The notes under the pieces: model-generated
The model's input: only the letters and a program-made list of their open reading frames with translations
Database searches by the model: none
What the model was told of the DNA's origin: nothing
NCBI GenBank assembly: GCA_020726505.1
Contig: JAHLEZ010000026.1
Coordinates: forward strand, 310,001-374,000
Source of the DNA: Leptodontidium sp. MPI-SDFR-AT-0119
Taxonomy: Eukaryota; Ascomycota; Leotiomycetes; Helotiales; Leptodontidiaceae
Reading direction: 5' to 3'
Length of the DNA stretch: 64,000 nt
Program-made: the position numbers and the translations under genes
Shown: positions 1 through 11,429 of the stretch, one piece after another
How the letters are laid out: the number at the start of each line of letters is the position of its first letter
Numbering within the stretch: position 1 is the stretch's first letter

Positions 1-2950
1 TTATATATAAGTTTACTTTTCGTCTTAGATATGCTTCTCTAGAGTTCTGCTTTTAACCCTAGCGAACAGCCTCGGTTGTTCTAATGATTACAAGACAGGC
101 TATAATCGACATAATAATATATACCTAGTGGCATTTTAAGCTACTTACACTAATAAGTCCCAGATTTTATAGAAAGATAAGTCTCTAAAACTTGGCTTCT
201 TAAGAGCCTTTATAATATTACCTACTTAAAAAAGTTTGCGTTTTATTTATAAGTTATAATTACATTATTACTTATTATATCCCGAGTCTTTATAGCTAAT
301 ATCCTAGAGCCATAATATAAGATTAAAGGGTAGTAATAAGGCTAAATAAAAACTCCCTATGCTCCATCTTATGTAACAAGTCATAGCCGAAACCAATGAG
401 CGATAAGAAATAATTAAAAATGCTTTAACGACTCGTTAACTCAGGATGCCTATACAGGGTTGGTGTTAACACCTAAACGCGCCAGACCAGAAAGGGCTTC
501 TTAAAGCATAAACCAAGTGATTTTGATAGGTGGGCCTAGCATGCAGATCACCCTTTACTTTGGTAGTCGGGGGAATAGTTGTAGCCAAGACTTCTAGAGA
601 GTTCTTCGATAGCAGGGGAATTGTCCAATAGGGTTTCCAAATTCCGAGCATTATTCCCTACTTAAGTTAGAGCAGCACCCCCTGCAGTGACAACTATTAC
701 CCCTACTACGTACCCACACGAGACCCCGTTTTCCTCACTTTTAACGTTTGTTTAGGGGGGATACTTCTATGTAGATGTACTTCTTATCTATTCCCCAACG
801 TTGTTAACAACCCTAGCTCCTCTCTCAGTCCCAAACCGCTACACAACTCGTACGACAGGTCAGCCGTTCGAGCTCATGTAGCTATACCTCAGGCGGCGCA
901 ATTGCTAGAATTGCATTGGATCTGTAGCAGGCACATTATTGATCTGGTGATTGATGTCCTCTGTGAGGGCTCCGTCGTATACTCCTAGGGAGGAGTCCAC
1001 GGCGGGGAGATCGGTCACATCACAATCTTTGCGATCTCGGGTAGTTTCTGGCGATCCACTATCAATTTCCGATGCGGTAAAACGTATAGTTATGGTTTTC
1101 GGAGCCTTGGCAAATGGAATCTGGATTCGTGATCGAAATCGGAATCATTAGTCGAGCGGACATGGAAATGGCTTGCCAGCCATACTTAGCGCTGGTAAGA
1201 CAGGGTCCTGCCAGGTGACACTTAGCCGACGATCGTTTCTCGGAGCCGGAGAACCTCCGAAGCTGACAGGAGTCAATCGCGATTCGCATATCAGATCCTC
1301 CCTCACTACACGCAACCACAATAACCAATAAGCATTCATCACGGCTCCTTCCCTTGCTCAAATACTATCGTAACTTACCTCTCCTTCCTTCGATACCCGT
1401 GTCAAGTCTTCCCTTTGATCACATCAATATCACTCCCATCGCCAGTCCCCTCGATCTCCTCATCGACTACCTCCGTATCTCCGCCTTACCTACCAACCCC
1501 GTCTGCTCACGCCCTGCTCCTTCACCAAACACGGAAGTATCTCAAGTTTGTTGCACATCTTACGGACCTCAACTCCGGATACTGTGTCGTCGTTCGGAGC
1601 AGTCTTTTGATACGGAGAGCAGATGCCTCCTACAGTGTAATTAATTATCAATCAAAAAAACCTACTCCACTAACTGCTCCCTCAGCAATAGCATCCGCCG
1701 AGATTCTAAAGAGCAGTTAGTCACTATTAGTAGGGTTTGACGTTGCCGTTCGTACGTCATTGAAGTTGATGATTGCGTGCTAGGAGTCGATGCTGCCGTC
1801 GTACTAACAGAAGCCGGAACGATATCCCTTTAACTGCCAGATACGGGGGTTTCCAGGGGACAGCGCTGAAGGGGGCGCTACCGTTGCCTACCTACAGGGC
1901 ATATACGCTAAGGGGGCGGATAAACAAATGACATTAATAAACCTATTTTCTCTACTTAAAATCATTTACATTTAATGTGCTAACTATGCCCGAAGACGTA
2001 CAAGCAGATCTAACCGATCCGGGGACCCTTACACCAAAAGTAAAGGCTTTATAAAAGAAAGGCACTGAATTCTGGCTTATAAAGCTCAACGATTTCGACT
2101 TTGAAGTAAGTGCTGAATTTTGGTGTTCTTCGCTTAATTAGGGGCTCGCTACAGGCTGTGTTACAGGGGTCTTTAGGCTCCAAAAAAAACCCGTTCCGAA
2201 TGGCAGTTAAGGGGGGTAGGTAGTCGCAATCGAGGCTAGGTTGCTTTTGCGGAGATTGTCTCTTTGGTTAAGTCATCGCATTTAATTTTACAACCGCTTA
2301 CGACTCAGTAGAACTATGTTTTGGATATCCTGTAAAAGGTGATAATTAACGCCATCTAAGAAAGTATAGCAGTATATAAGTGCTCGAGAGCAAGTTATAA
2401 TATTCTGTACAGTCGCAAGCTCTAAGGCAGATTCTCAGCGAACAAATGCTACACTAGTACTAATTCCTTCGGCCACGATCGCATGCAACAGAACTGCGAT
2501 ACTTAGACCTAGCTAGGAACAAGCACTCTAATAGCAGAGTAGATGTGTTAGTTCACGATCTATGGTCCTTACTTGGATAAGATGACGCTACCAAGCTGTG
2601 TCGACGAAGCCGCTTTTTATGTCCATCAAGATTCGTATGATTAGATTTTGTTGCAGGTTTAAGTCACGAGTATGTAAGGTGGCCGGATAACCAAATCTCT
2701 GCACGCTAGTAGTTACCGAGACTACTTGTAATCTCCCTGATCGTCTGTCCATAGCTTTTAATACTAACAAGCTAATCAACCCAATTGACACTCTCCTGCT
2801 TCCTCGCTGTACGTGATTATCCTAACAATAGATTTTTTTAGGAGCAGCAACACGGTCAATCTCTCTAGTTATTCACGGACTAATTTCCCTTTTCCTACAA
2901 TTGTCCTGGGCCTTTTTCCGGACCCCTCCACCCTGTCCGCTCCAAAAAAC
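1..2950. other. AT-rich degraded sequence, no gene recognised
   Basis: TA-rich sequence with stops in all frames and only short open stretches. The longest, at about 1354-1720 on the plus strand, is Pro/Ser-rich in two overlapping frames and resembles no family I know. A minus-strand stretch at 2588-2791 looks weakly coding but I cannot assign it. The composition resembles the RIP-affected transposons further on, so old repeat remnants are the likely content; this is inference. Confidence 0.5.
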
Positions 2951-2955
2951 TTCTC

Positions 2956-3975
2956 CTAACTCAAAGCCTCAATATTCATGTCCCTCTGAACCTGCTCTAG
3001 CTTTTTTACACTAATGGTTCTATAAAAAGTCTTCTCATCTGGCGCAATAGCTAGCCACTTGCTCAGCTCTCTCAACTCCTGCCTTTTGACGCTATCCGCA
3101 GCTTCCATCGAGCCAAACTCCTCCAAACCACACTGTCGATATGCAGCTTTAATCCCGGTCACGGGCTGAATTTGCTAGCTAGATCCTCGTAGCTTATACT
3201 CGGGCCAGAAACCGGTATATGTTCATCTTTCATATACTCAGGTCCTTTGTTGAACACGGCTCGTGCAAACCACCCGATGTCATGCCCAGGGTCGCACCAT
3301 CCCATGCGCTTTGTAGGTTCAGCAGGCGTAGCAAATAAAAGCACCTCACCATCCCATGAGGCATACTTCATATCGTTGACGTCTGTATAGAATGGTCCGG
3401 TACAGAGAATGGTGCATGGCATAGGGGACGCTGTTAATTGTATTGAGACTTGGTGTTTACTCTCGAAATGGCGGATGTTGATACCGCCGTTGGTAGCATT
3501 GAAAATAGAGGGGAAGGTCGCATAGATAACGTGTTTGTGCCGGCCTTCTATTTATTTGTTAGTATATAGTTCTTCTGCTATGTAAAGCGGAGATTTACTT
3601 CAGCCGCTTGGCAACATTGTTCGCCAAGAGTGAGTTCTGTTCGCGTCCATTCTTTGAGTGGTGTTTCCAGGGGTAGAAGGACCCCCGTGTCGATGAAGAC
3701 ACCGTAGCACCCCTCGAAGCACTTTTCGAGAGACGAAATGTCGCCTATTCTCCATTGCACGAGGGGGAGCTGCGGGTAGTCGCGTTCGAACCGTTGGGCA
3801 AGTTGGCTGGTGAGAGATCGAGTCAGAGGTCGGACGTGGTACGAAATACTCTATGTCTCCCATAGTGAACATTAAGGCGTCAACCTCGCCCTTGACGAAC
3901 AAAGTCATTGGATCCCGATGTATGAAATTGGCTCACTAGTAGCGCCCATCACGGCAATAGTTCTGTGTTCAACCA
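2956..3975 (-). pseudogene. NmrA-like NAD(P)-binding protein, broken
   Basis: NmrA-like proteins are atypical short-chain dehydrogenase relatives that bind NAD(P) and act as redox sensors or regulators rather than enzymes. Minus-strand pieces follow the family order: a start region reading TIAVMGATS (the family's GATG-type nucleotide loop) near 3975-3935, a strand/helix segment with GDISSLEKCFEGCYGVF near 3750, a likely intron near 3545-3600 (acceptor region with a CTAAC-like branch point), then the segment TILCTGPFYTDVND with the dinucleotide domain end, and a C-terminal part ending at 2956. The frame shifts by one base near 3160 (ends in FSP-stop in one frame and resumes at VTGIKAAYRQ in another), and the N-terminal Rossmann segment is interrupted near 3907. 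No single frame covers the protein, so it is called a pseudogene. A missed short intron could explain one of the breaks. Confidence 0.65.
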
Positions 3976-5035
3976 TGTTCGTGCTAAACCCAATCAAATG
4001 AATGCTCACAGGTGTTAGTAAAAACGGCCAGCTCCGGTCTAGTAAATGCTGACCGATATAAAGGCTGACCGACGTGAGTTTGAACAGGGTTGGAATGCCA
4101 ATTACCATGGGTCATAATCACCGAGTCATACGTGTGACAACACTTCTTGCGCTGTCTGAAAGGGGGTTTCAGGTGGGTCTCGTCCAGCCCAGTATTTTCC
4201 CTCGCCAGTTGTAGAAACTTGTGGGGAGAATCAGAGTATTCGATGTTATTCCATGGTCAACATTGCCTCGCCACTGACAGCGGTGGACGAGACCCACCTG
4301 AAACCCCCTTCGTCCATGATCTGAAGGAGACCCAGGGGTCGCACAAGCGATTCCCAGCTCTCCATTGATGACATGACCCCCAATATCTTCCTGGCATACT
4401 TCCAACGATGGTACGAAAGGGGATCTCAAGAAATCAGTGACCCCAAGGATTCTGCCTGGCAGGTTAAGGAAAATAGTGGGCAAAATGGTAGAATTTGATG
4501 TGCTGTCATGGAAAAAGACCTCTCACCGCCAACAAGGGAGCCGACGGGCTGGTTCTTGAAACCCCCTTTCGTACCCAGTGCTCCTTAGCTAAAGTCTCAT
4601 TTGATTTACAGCGCCTCTAAGAAAGAGAATCGATGTGAGGGGCTGGCATCCGGTGCGGGTCGTGAATTGCGTCTGACGTTATGTTATACGAGCATGTAGA
4701 TAAGTGCATCCCAAGCAAAACATTCACAAACTTTATCATGGTGATGTCAACATTATCACCGACCATGATGCAATACAACCCAAACATCTCGATACGATGG
4801 GCCTGTGCAGCTTTCCGATTTGATCAGCTCAGTCGATTTACTAAGGAAGCTGTCAGGGGTATTACTGAGAGAGGGGTTTCGTGGTCAGTGACGTTGATAA
4901 TAGAAAACTCTAGGACTTCTTAAACGTACTACTTTCGTATTCTATTTTACATGTATCCAACAAAAAGCGAATTCAAATAAACCATTCTCGAGATCGCCGC
5001 AAGCGGAAAATAATCCTTCGCCACAAATTACAGCT
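3976..5035. other. intergenic, no confident gene
   Basis: Contains the small inverted-repeat unit at 4160-4310 (listed separately), a 104-codon minus-strand frame at 4169-4483 and an 80-codon plus-strand frame at 4681-4923. Neither frame shows a recognisable domain or convincing gene structure. Confidence 0.4.
4160..4310. repeat. 151-bp inverted-repeat unit with 26-bp perfect arms
   Basis: Positions 4160-4185 (beginning AAGGGGGTTTCAGGTGGGTC) are the exact reverse complement of 4285-4310. A shorter partial match to the same arm (TGAAACCCCCTTTCG) recurs at 4557-4571. The size and structure fit a MITE or a snap-back repeat, but I see no target-site duplication next to the arms. Confidence 0.6.
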
Positions 5036-5362
5036 ATGTCAACTCAAGTCGAAGATAAGAAGGGAAATGCCATCGACGAAGGGGACAGGGTCTTCACCAA
5101 AATCAAAGGCGGAAAGCGGGAGGGAGAGGCGAGTCTGTATCTTGAATACTATTTAACCTATTTCTGAGGGTTTTAGGTGGAAGGAATAGTCACGACACAA
5201 GAGGCTAAAAAGGAGAATTTCAAAACCCCCCCAAAAGGGTTGAAAGCGAAAATCCTTCCACTTGATCAAAAGATTAAACAATATCAGTGGTTTTTCACGA
5301 TCAACACGGTCACAAGGTTGCCAAATCCCGGAACGCTCGAGAATTTGGATTCACAGGAATGA
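5036..5362 (+). pseudogene. Hva1_TUDOR (DUF2945) domain protein, frameshifted
   Basis: Small fungal and bacterial proteins with this Tudor-like domain are about 70-90 residues long. Exon 1 starts at ATG 5036 (MSTQVEDKKGNAIDEGD) and ends at 5128 with KGGKREGE. A GC-AG intron (GCGAGT donor, 5129-5176) joins it in phase to VEGIVTTQEAKKENFKTPPK. The family's next block, a hydrophobic residue followed by DQHGHKVA, is present at about 5287-5325 but in another frame, and the final NPGTLE block is back in the first frame. One or two single-base indels near the C-run at 5227 and at about 5325, possibly around a second intron (acceptor ATATCAG at 5286), would explain this. The family assignment is good; the pseudogene call depends on these indels being real. 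Confidence 0.65.
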
Positions 5363-5898
5363 TCAGACTTCATTATCGACTCCTGGACAGCTCATCTGTA
5401 GCAGCAACCTTCCCAAGCGTATCAGCCATCCCCCAAAGCCCGCATTGTGTTAACAAAAACTCGCTTCAGGAGCTCAGCTCCGATATCTACCCCTATCTCA
5501 ACGCACGTGATAATTAGATTCCGACCTCACCAGGCGATGCGTCGCGTTGTGGATTAAGCCATTGTGATACCGCAGATAGAATTATCATACCAAATTGTGC
5601 TCCCATCATCAACTTCTTAAACCGGACTCTTACTGACATTACCACCACTTTTCCTGAACACTTTTTTGTACTTTTTACCCTGTGCTCCCGCTTCCACTTT
5701 GCGACGGAAATCCACTCGAGCTCCCACCAGTCGACAGCTCTCTGCCCTCAATGATATCCTTAGTAGTAACGACGCCCGAACTCTTCCCAATTTCATCACA
5801 TCCTTCCCGGTCTCCAGGTCCGTGTAGACGAAGACTAGGAACTTGGCTCTTTGCATATATTATTTCCAGTGTTTGAGTCTTGTGGTGGGGAAGGGTCT
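5363..5898. other. intergenic, left flank of the Copia insertion
   Basis: No gene recognised. A 79-codon minus-strand frame (5617-5856) and an overlapping plus-strand frame have no family resemblance. The sequence continues after the Copia element at 17553. Confidence 0.4.
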
Positions 5899-5903
5899 CG
5901 GTA

Positions 5904-6025
5904 TGTTAGAAATATGGGCTGTACAGCGTAGATATTAGTACCTGCGTACTTATGATCACGCCACCCCTATTTCCCCTATTACTCTGTACGCTCTCTTAGA
6001 TAGAATTCTACATACTTTTCTATCA
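5904..6025 (+). repeat. 5' LTR of the Copia element
   Basis: 122 bp, starts TG and ends CA, flanked on the left by the target duplication CGGTA (5899-5903). It matches the 3' LTR over its full length. Confidence 0.93.
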
Positions 6026-6037
6026 TAGTAGCAATTC
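6026..6037 (+). promoter_or_regulatory. primer-binding site, probable initiator-tRNA type
   Basis: The bases right after the 5' LTR read TAGTAGCAATTC. Ty1/Copia elements commonly start here with TGGTAGC, complementary to the 3' end of initiator tRNA-Met. One G-to-A change, as elsewhere in this element, would give the observed sequence. Confidence 0.55.
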
Positions 6038-6195
6038 TAATTGTTTAGAAATCAACCTTAATACTACTTAAAATCAATTAACAGTCGTTGTAATTGATTT
6101 AATACACGTTATACGTTATATACACTCTCTGCGAATTAAATTAAGCCTCTGTAATACGTCTATTAAGTCAACTGTCGACTCTTTAGCTCTCTACT

Positions 6196-6550
6196 ATGCT
6201 TGTCGTATTAAAGTCATCGGAATCATCGATTAAGTCGTTAAAGCTAGTCTATGACAACTTCTATGAATAGAAGCTAGAGACTCAAAAGGAACTCGCTGCC
6301 ACCGGAATTTCAAAATAAGTAATTAACTCTCTAACATTACCGGCAACAGTGTCTCTCTAACTAGCGTGGAGAAAGGAGCAAAAGGAGGCTCAGAGAATTA
6401 TCGTCTCTAGTCTCTTTATAGTTATGTTTGAGAGGTATTAAGATCTTATAAACGCCGGAGATATAAAGGTACTATAGGACTTAATTTAAGTCGCTAGGAC
6501 TGCTTATTTGTCTAGAGCTTAATATATCGCCAACGAGTTTTGAACAGCTC
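6196..6550 (+). pseudogene. Copia gag, N-terminal part
   Basis: The plus-strand frame from ATG 6196 reads through phrases typical of fungal Copia gag, including LTLPATVSL, LAWRKEQKEAQRIIVSSLF and FERY-DLINAGDIKVL, with TAG/TAA at positions that look like former Trp or Gln codons. The frame fades at about 6550, where the Helitron begins. The rest of gag resumes after 11430. Gag forms the virus-like particle in this group. Confidence 0.6.
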
Positions 6551-6689
6551 GCTGTCGCTCGCTGGCGTGAGATTTGAGATAAAAGAGAGGATTTACGGAC
6601 ACTTACGGATAAGTATAAATAATAACGGGTAAGATAAAGGAAAAGGAATCCGTAAATGGCTTGTAAATGGCCCGTAAATGAACCGAAAA

Positions 6690-9600
6690 CTAAGCAAGAC
6701 CTTGTAAAATTTCTGGGTATACTATATTACACGTAGAGTTTACATTAGGGGGTAAGAGAATACAAAGACTTGCCTTAGAAGTAACCCGTGACGCTGCTAC
6801 ATAGAATTGCCCGTGAGTAAAGACTGGCGACCGTAAATCCACCCTTACTGCCTTAAAGGACTGGCCCTACGACTTATTAATAGTCATTGCAAAGCATAAT
6901 GTAAGTGGGAATTGCTTACGGGAGAGGGTAAAGGATAACTGCTAATCCGTAGACTCAAGTTTAATTCGTGGAATTGTTTGTAACTGGCCATTAAAGTCGC
7001 CGCCAAGTAGCCGAACCTAGATCGTAAACCTCCTTAAGCTATAAATCGACATCCGCGACCCGTTACAGAGCCCTTCCTGCGGACAGAGGTTCCGTAAGAG
7101 CATTACGGGCGCGCCGACCTTAAGTTGTAGCCGTGAGAGCGGTAGGCCCGGGAGACAGATATTCTATAAGACTTCCGGAGGTAGCTTAGCAATTTCTGGG
7201 TCTACCTCGTTTACATCGGCCGAATCGACAGCTAAGTACGTCCGTTCTTGGCCGGGGAGTATATCTAAAATCGTCTAGTTTAGCTCGCGGACCGTATCGT
7301 TTAGAGTTAATAGGATTGCCTGTCCGTGAAAGGCCTAGTAGTCCCGGGGCGCCTGTAAGAGTCGTTCTCGCGGATAAACGTGGTTAATTAGGTCTATAAC
7401 TGAGTTAGCGCGAGGAATAAAGCCTGGGAGCGTGATTTGCTTATTTAAGGACGGGTCGTACGAAAGACTACTGATTTAGTCTATAAAATCTTGCTTTAAC
7501 GGGTCGTTACGGACCTGTATATTAATTCGTAAGGAGAGTTAACGGAGCCGCCGCTAGATCCACGTCCGTTATAAGTACGCCCGTACGATCTCGGCCTGTG
7601 AACCGTGTAGAACTACTAGTAGGATCTATGTAAAGTCACTACTAAGGACAACGGGTACCCCGCTAAAGAGGACGTCGTCCGTTACGGACCGTAAATCGAC
7701 TAAGAGCCGGTGCACGACCTCAAAGTAGTACTTGTGTTACATCGGCACCTCGTCCTAGATAATTAGGTCCGTTATACGTAAGTACTGGCCTAGCTTACTC
7801 GTCTTAGTAATTGTACTTACAGACGACTCGTTGAGCTTAAGTGAGATCTAGAACTAGGAGTGAGACGTGCGTCCTTCTAAAAGAAGTAGAGCCGCAATGC
7901 CCGTAGACGCTACGCAAAGGACTGTCTTGCCTTGACTACGGTAATAATGGCATAAGGTCTGGTAAAGGAAGGTCTTGCTAGTACCGCTAGGGCCTTATAA
8001 GTAGAAATGAGCAGTTTGCAGGTCGTCCGTAATAGCCGTCACAATCGTCTAGAAGTAGGCACGCTGGTCCGGGTTAAGCTGAGTCTGCATTACGGACGCC
8101 AGGGACGTCTCGCGGGCGAGATCGACTTGCTAGTCAGCCGTACGGTGGCTTACGGTCTAGTTAAAGATATTCTTAGGTAGGCCGACGTCTGTAAGCGTTC
8201 GTTAGAGATCTACTAGGCTAAGCCTGAGCAAGAAGAGGCCGTAGTCGTAGTGAGGATTAATTAGGGGGAGCGGAAAGTTAAGTGACTAGTCGTGGGCTAG
8301 CTTACGGGCTAAGTCGTCGCAAAAGTGTTCTTTGTACCGGTCCTAAATAGCTCGCGGGTCCGCAATTAGTTGCTAACGAACGCCCGTAAGAAAAAGCGTC
8401 CGTAAACCGTAGCCGGTCATTAATAAGACGGCCTCGTCAAAGCACTAGAACTACTCTTAGTCGCTCTTAGCTAGTCCACGGGCGATATAAGTAGCGTAAT
8501 ACGTAGGATAACGGACACCCTCGACCTCGTAGAGCTCTTTAAAAGACCGCGGCCCGCGAACGACTATAAGTAAGAGCCGTAAGTAATACCGCTCGCCCGA
8601 AACTGGGCTATAATAGTAAATACGGCCGATATTATACCCTCGCCGACGCCGTACTTAGACTTTACGGTCCGCCTTTTAAACAAAGTGCTATGGGAACTCG
8701 TGGTACAGGTATTAGCGGGCGTCCTCGTGCGTGGCATTATACTCAAAGAAGGCTATTAACGTCGAGTGGGCATTTGTGGCCTTCGCGGCCACTTGTTTAG
8801 GCGGGAGGTCGTCCGTAAAGCAAACCGTATACTACCCGGGGAGGTGAATCGCTAAGTGCTAGACTAGGGGGAACTCTTGGTACGTTGCGTACTCGAATAA
8901 GCGCCAGAAAGCCTCTGTAAGACCCACGTACTGTGCTTGGATATAACGGGTAATCTCGTCGTTTATGTCAGAGACGACAACCGTCGTACGGTCTGTCCCT
9001 TTATAAACGTACTTGTGGATGTACTTAATCGCCTATACGGAAGCGCAAACCTTAACGTTAATATACGAGCGGAACTTCTGAAGAAGGTACGGGTTATACG
9101 GGACTACCTAGCGGTTGTCACGGACGACTTCCTGGCCTAAGTAGCCTGGTTTACGGACCGTGAACGTCCGGCCGTCGTCCCGGCGGCGGTACTTAGGATA
9201 CCCGTCCTCGCGGACGATCGTCGTAGCCGTAAACGCCTTTGGAAACCTCTTCTGGCACGCGAGCGGGGCCGTAGGCGTCTTACGGACTATATATGGCGCT
9301 CTCGGGTTATCTTTAAGGCCACACGGTCCGTGAGACATCTAACTGGTAACGACAGCCGTAAGCTCACTCGTAAGATCCCACGACGGGTCTAGGAGCTCGG
9401 TATAGACGACCTCGTCGACTAGCTCGGGCGTTAAGAAGACAGCCCCTCGCTTTAAGAATAGAAGTAGGTGTATATGTGGGAGGCCACGCTTCTAGTACTC
9501 GATCGTATAAACGTGGCCCGTGTACGGTCCGAAAAGGTGATTCTTAAGGTCCGTAAAGAGCTCCTTTACTTTAAGTACAAAGACCCGGTAAAGGAGATCT

Positions 9601-11153
9601 AGACGGTCGACGGCCTGTTGTCCGCGTAGGAGGTTCGCTGTAATCTCAGGCTAGTGCGGGTTAGCCGTAAACGTAATAAAAAAGCTCGGCTTACTAAAGT
9701 ACTATACGATAGCTATTAAGTCTTAAAAGAGCTATTATATAAAGCGATCGCTACTAGTAAAGCTCGACAGGAGGATAAACCGACGGCCGAGGTCGCCCGT
9801 ATTTACGTCCTCGCGGATAAAAGCGTCCGCAAGCCCAGTATATACGTCCGCGCGGATGTTTTATTAGTGCGACCGGAGCTAGTCGAGTGTTGTTTTCTCG
9901 CAGGCGACATACGCGTCGACGATATATTACTATAAGAGGCGGCCGGCGTAGAAGAGCGAGGAGAAGGCCTCACGGACGTGAAGGTAGTACTAGTAAAAGG
10001 CCTGCTGCTCAAGCCGCGTCCGTTGACGGGTCTTGTTCCGGTCCCGTAATTATAAACTGTAGTGCTAGCTAGGGTCGCCGTATGGGAAGAGTAGGACGTA
10101 GTGTAAGGGCATATACGTAGCGTGTGTAACGTCGACTGTATGTATTTGCGGACGCTCGCGGCCCCCTTCACGGACCGTAAGAACTAAGTCGCGGCGGCTT
10201 ATATCCGCATACTCGTCCGGAATAATCGCCGTGACTTCGTTGTTAGTCAGGAGGTTCTCACGACGACGATCTGCGCCCGACTCGATAATTAAGCGTATTT
10301 GCGGGTTAAGTAAGATCCGGAAATTAGTCTATTAGTCCGTAAGACGCTCGCGGGCCGTCTTATAAACCGTAATAAACGGGTTACAGTCCGTGAGCGTATC
10401 CGTAAGCCGTAAAAGGACCGTACAGTCTAAGTGAGGGAAGTTAGTCGCCCGTACGTTCGTTACAAAGAGCGGGTTGTAAAAGAAGAGCTGTGCGAAGGAG
10501 GGCTCCTCGTGTAAAGCTAGCCGTAACGGGCCTTAGAAGTAAAAGAGTTCGCCATGAATTTGGAAGCACTAGACGCCGCGTAAGAAGTCGATCCGTGTAT
10601 CCTTCTTATAGCTAATTGACGTGAAGGCAAAAGCACAGTTATATGCCCGGATATTCGTCCGAAAGTCTCGGCAGAGCGGATCGTCGCCTATAAAGAGATA
10701 TTTGAGGTATAACGGAGGCTCCCGGATCCGGGGAAGCACGACGTCGCCCTTTTTACAACAGGCCTCGAAGAGACCGTCCGTAAGGGAGAAGTAAAGGGCC
10801 CCGCAAGCCGTACAGCGGCCCGTAAGTAGAGTAAGAGTATAAGGGGGAGCTAGTCGGAAGCTTGAGAGGAAGCTAGGAGGCCGTATATTAGGGGGGTCGG
10901 TAGGAGGGTCCTCAAAGACGTCGACTGGGACTATAACGGACGGTTGACGGGTCTGTCGCGGGCGCCGCGGGGCTAGTTCGTCCGCAGAGACGTCCGTAAG
11001 AGGCCGTCGTCGTCGCCGCGAGGTAGGGAGAGTATTCGGATCGAGTTCTTGTAAAGTAAGGCGCTGCTGAGCGCGCTTCGTAGTACTACGGTCCTAAGAA
11101 CGCGTTAGTTAAGTAAAGAAAAGAGCAAGAATCCTACTCTGTAGCTCGAGCAT
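6690..11153 (-). mobile_element. Helitron with RIP-inactivated Rep-helicase gene
   Basis: Helitrons are rolling-circle transposons encoding a Rep nuclease fused to a Pif1-type helicase. The minus-strand frame starts near ATG 11153 and runs to about 6690 (near 1,480 codons). In order it shows: a Helitron_like_N segment with SFFITFTANPH and the Rep motif RGLPHIHLLLFL near 9460-9490; the Cys block MSHGPCG and DGYPKYRRR near 9200-9330; AIKYIHKYVYKGTDRTT near 8975-9050; Walker [15 protein letters not shown] near 7950-7995 (family GTGKT, here Ser for Gly); Walker B with DEVPM near 7750; and helicase motif VI with FAMTINKS-stop-GQS and FYVAASRVTS near 6780-6900. Many TAG/TAA codons interrupt it at former Trp/Gln positions. 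The terminal TC and CTRR/hairpin could not be fixed with confidence, so the true element reaches somewhat beyond both ends, at most to about 6550 and 11430. Confidence 0.88.
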
Positions 11154-11361
11154 GTCTTATACGGATGGCCTGATTTATTTAAGGGGAAAAATAATAGCGT
11201 ACGATATTAATTACAACTGGTATAAAACTGTAAAGAAGACGAATCTATTAAAGCTAAGATAAAGAGCCAATTAGTTAGGTAAAAAGACAAAGACTGGACA
11301 AAGGAGAGACTACGGACGCGTTTTGGTGTTCCTCACGTGACCAGGATTTTTTCAAGGAGCG

Positions 11362-11419
11362 TCGAGAGCCAATCGCTAGAGGTGGTCCGATCGAGAGCCA
11401 ATCGCTAGAGGTGGTCCGA
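11362..11419. repeat. perfect 29-bp tandem duplication
   Basis: Two exact copies of a 29-bp unit beginning TCGAGAGCCAATCGCTAGAG lie at 11362-11390 and 11391-11419, near the presumed right border between Helitron and Copia sequence. It may be related to the Helitron end or to its insertion, but no known signature confirms that. Confidence 0.8.
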
Positions 11420-11429
11420 CCGTACTTCA

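Noticed and set aside
3600..3908. 102-codon minus-strand frame overlapping the NmrA remnant
   Set aside because: It is the wrong frame for the family over most of its length; the recognisable segment is in the neighbouring frame at 3578-3760.
9887..10072. Arg-rich plus-strand frame
   Set aside because: Antisense shadow of the Helitron Rep region; composition follows the CpG-rich opposite strand.
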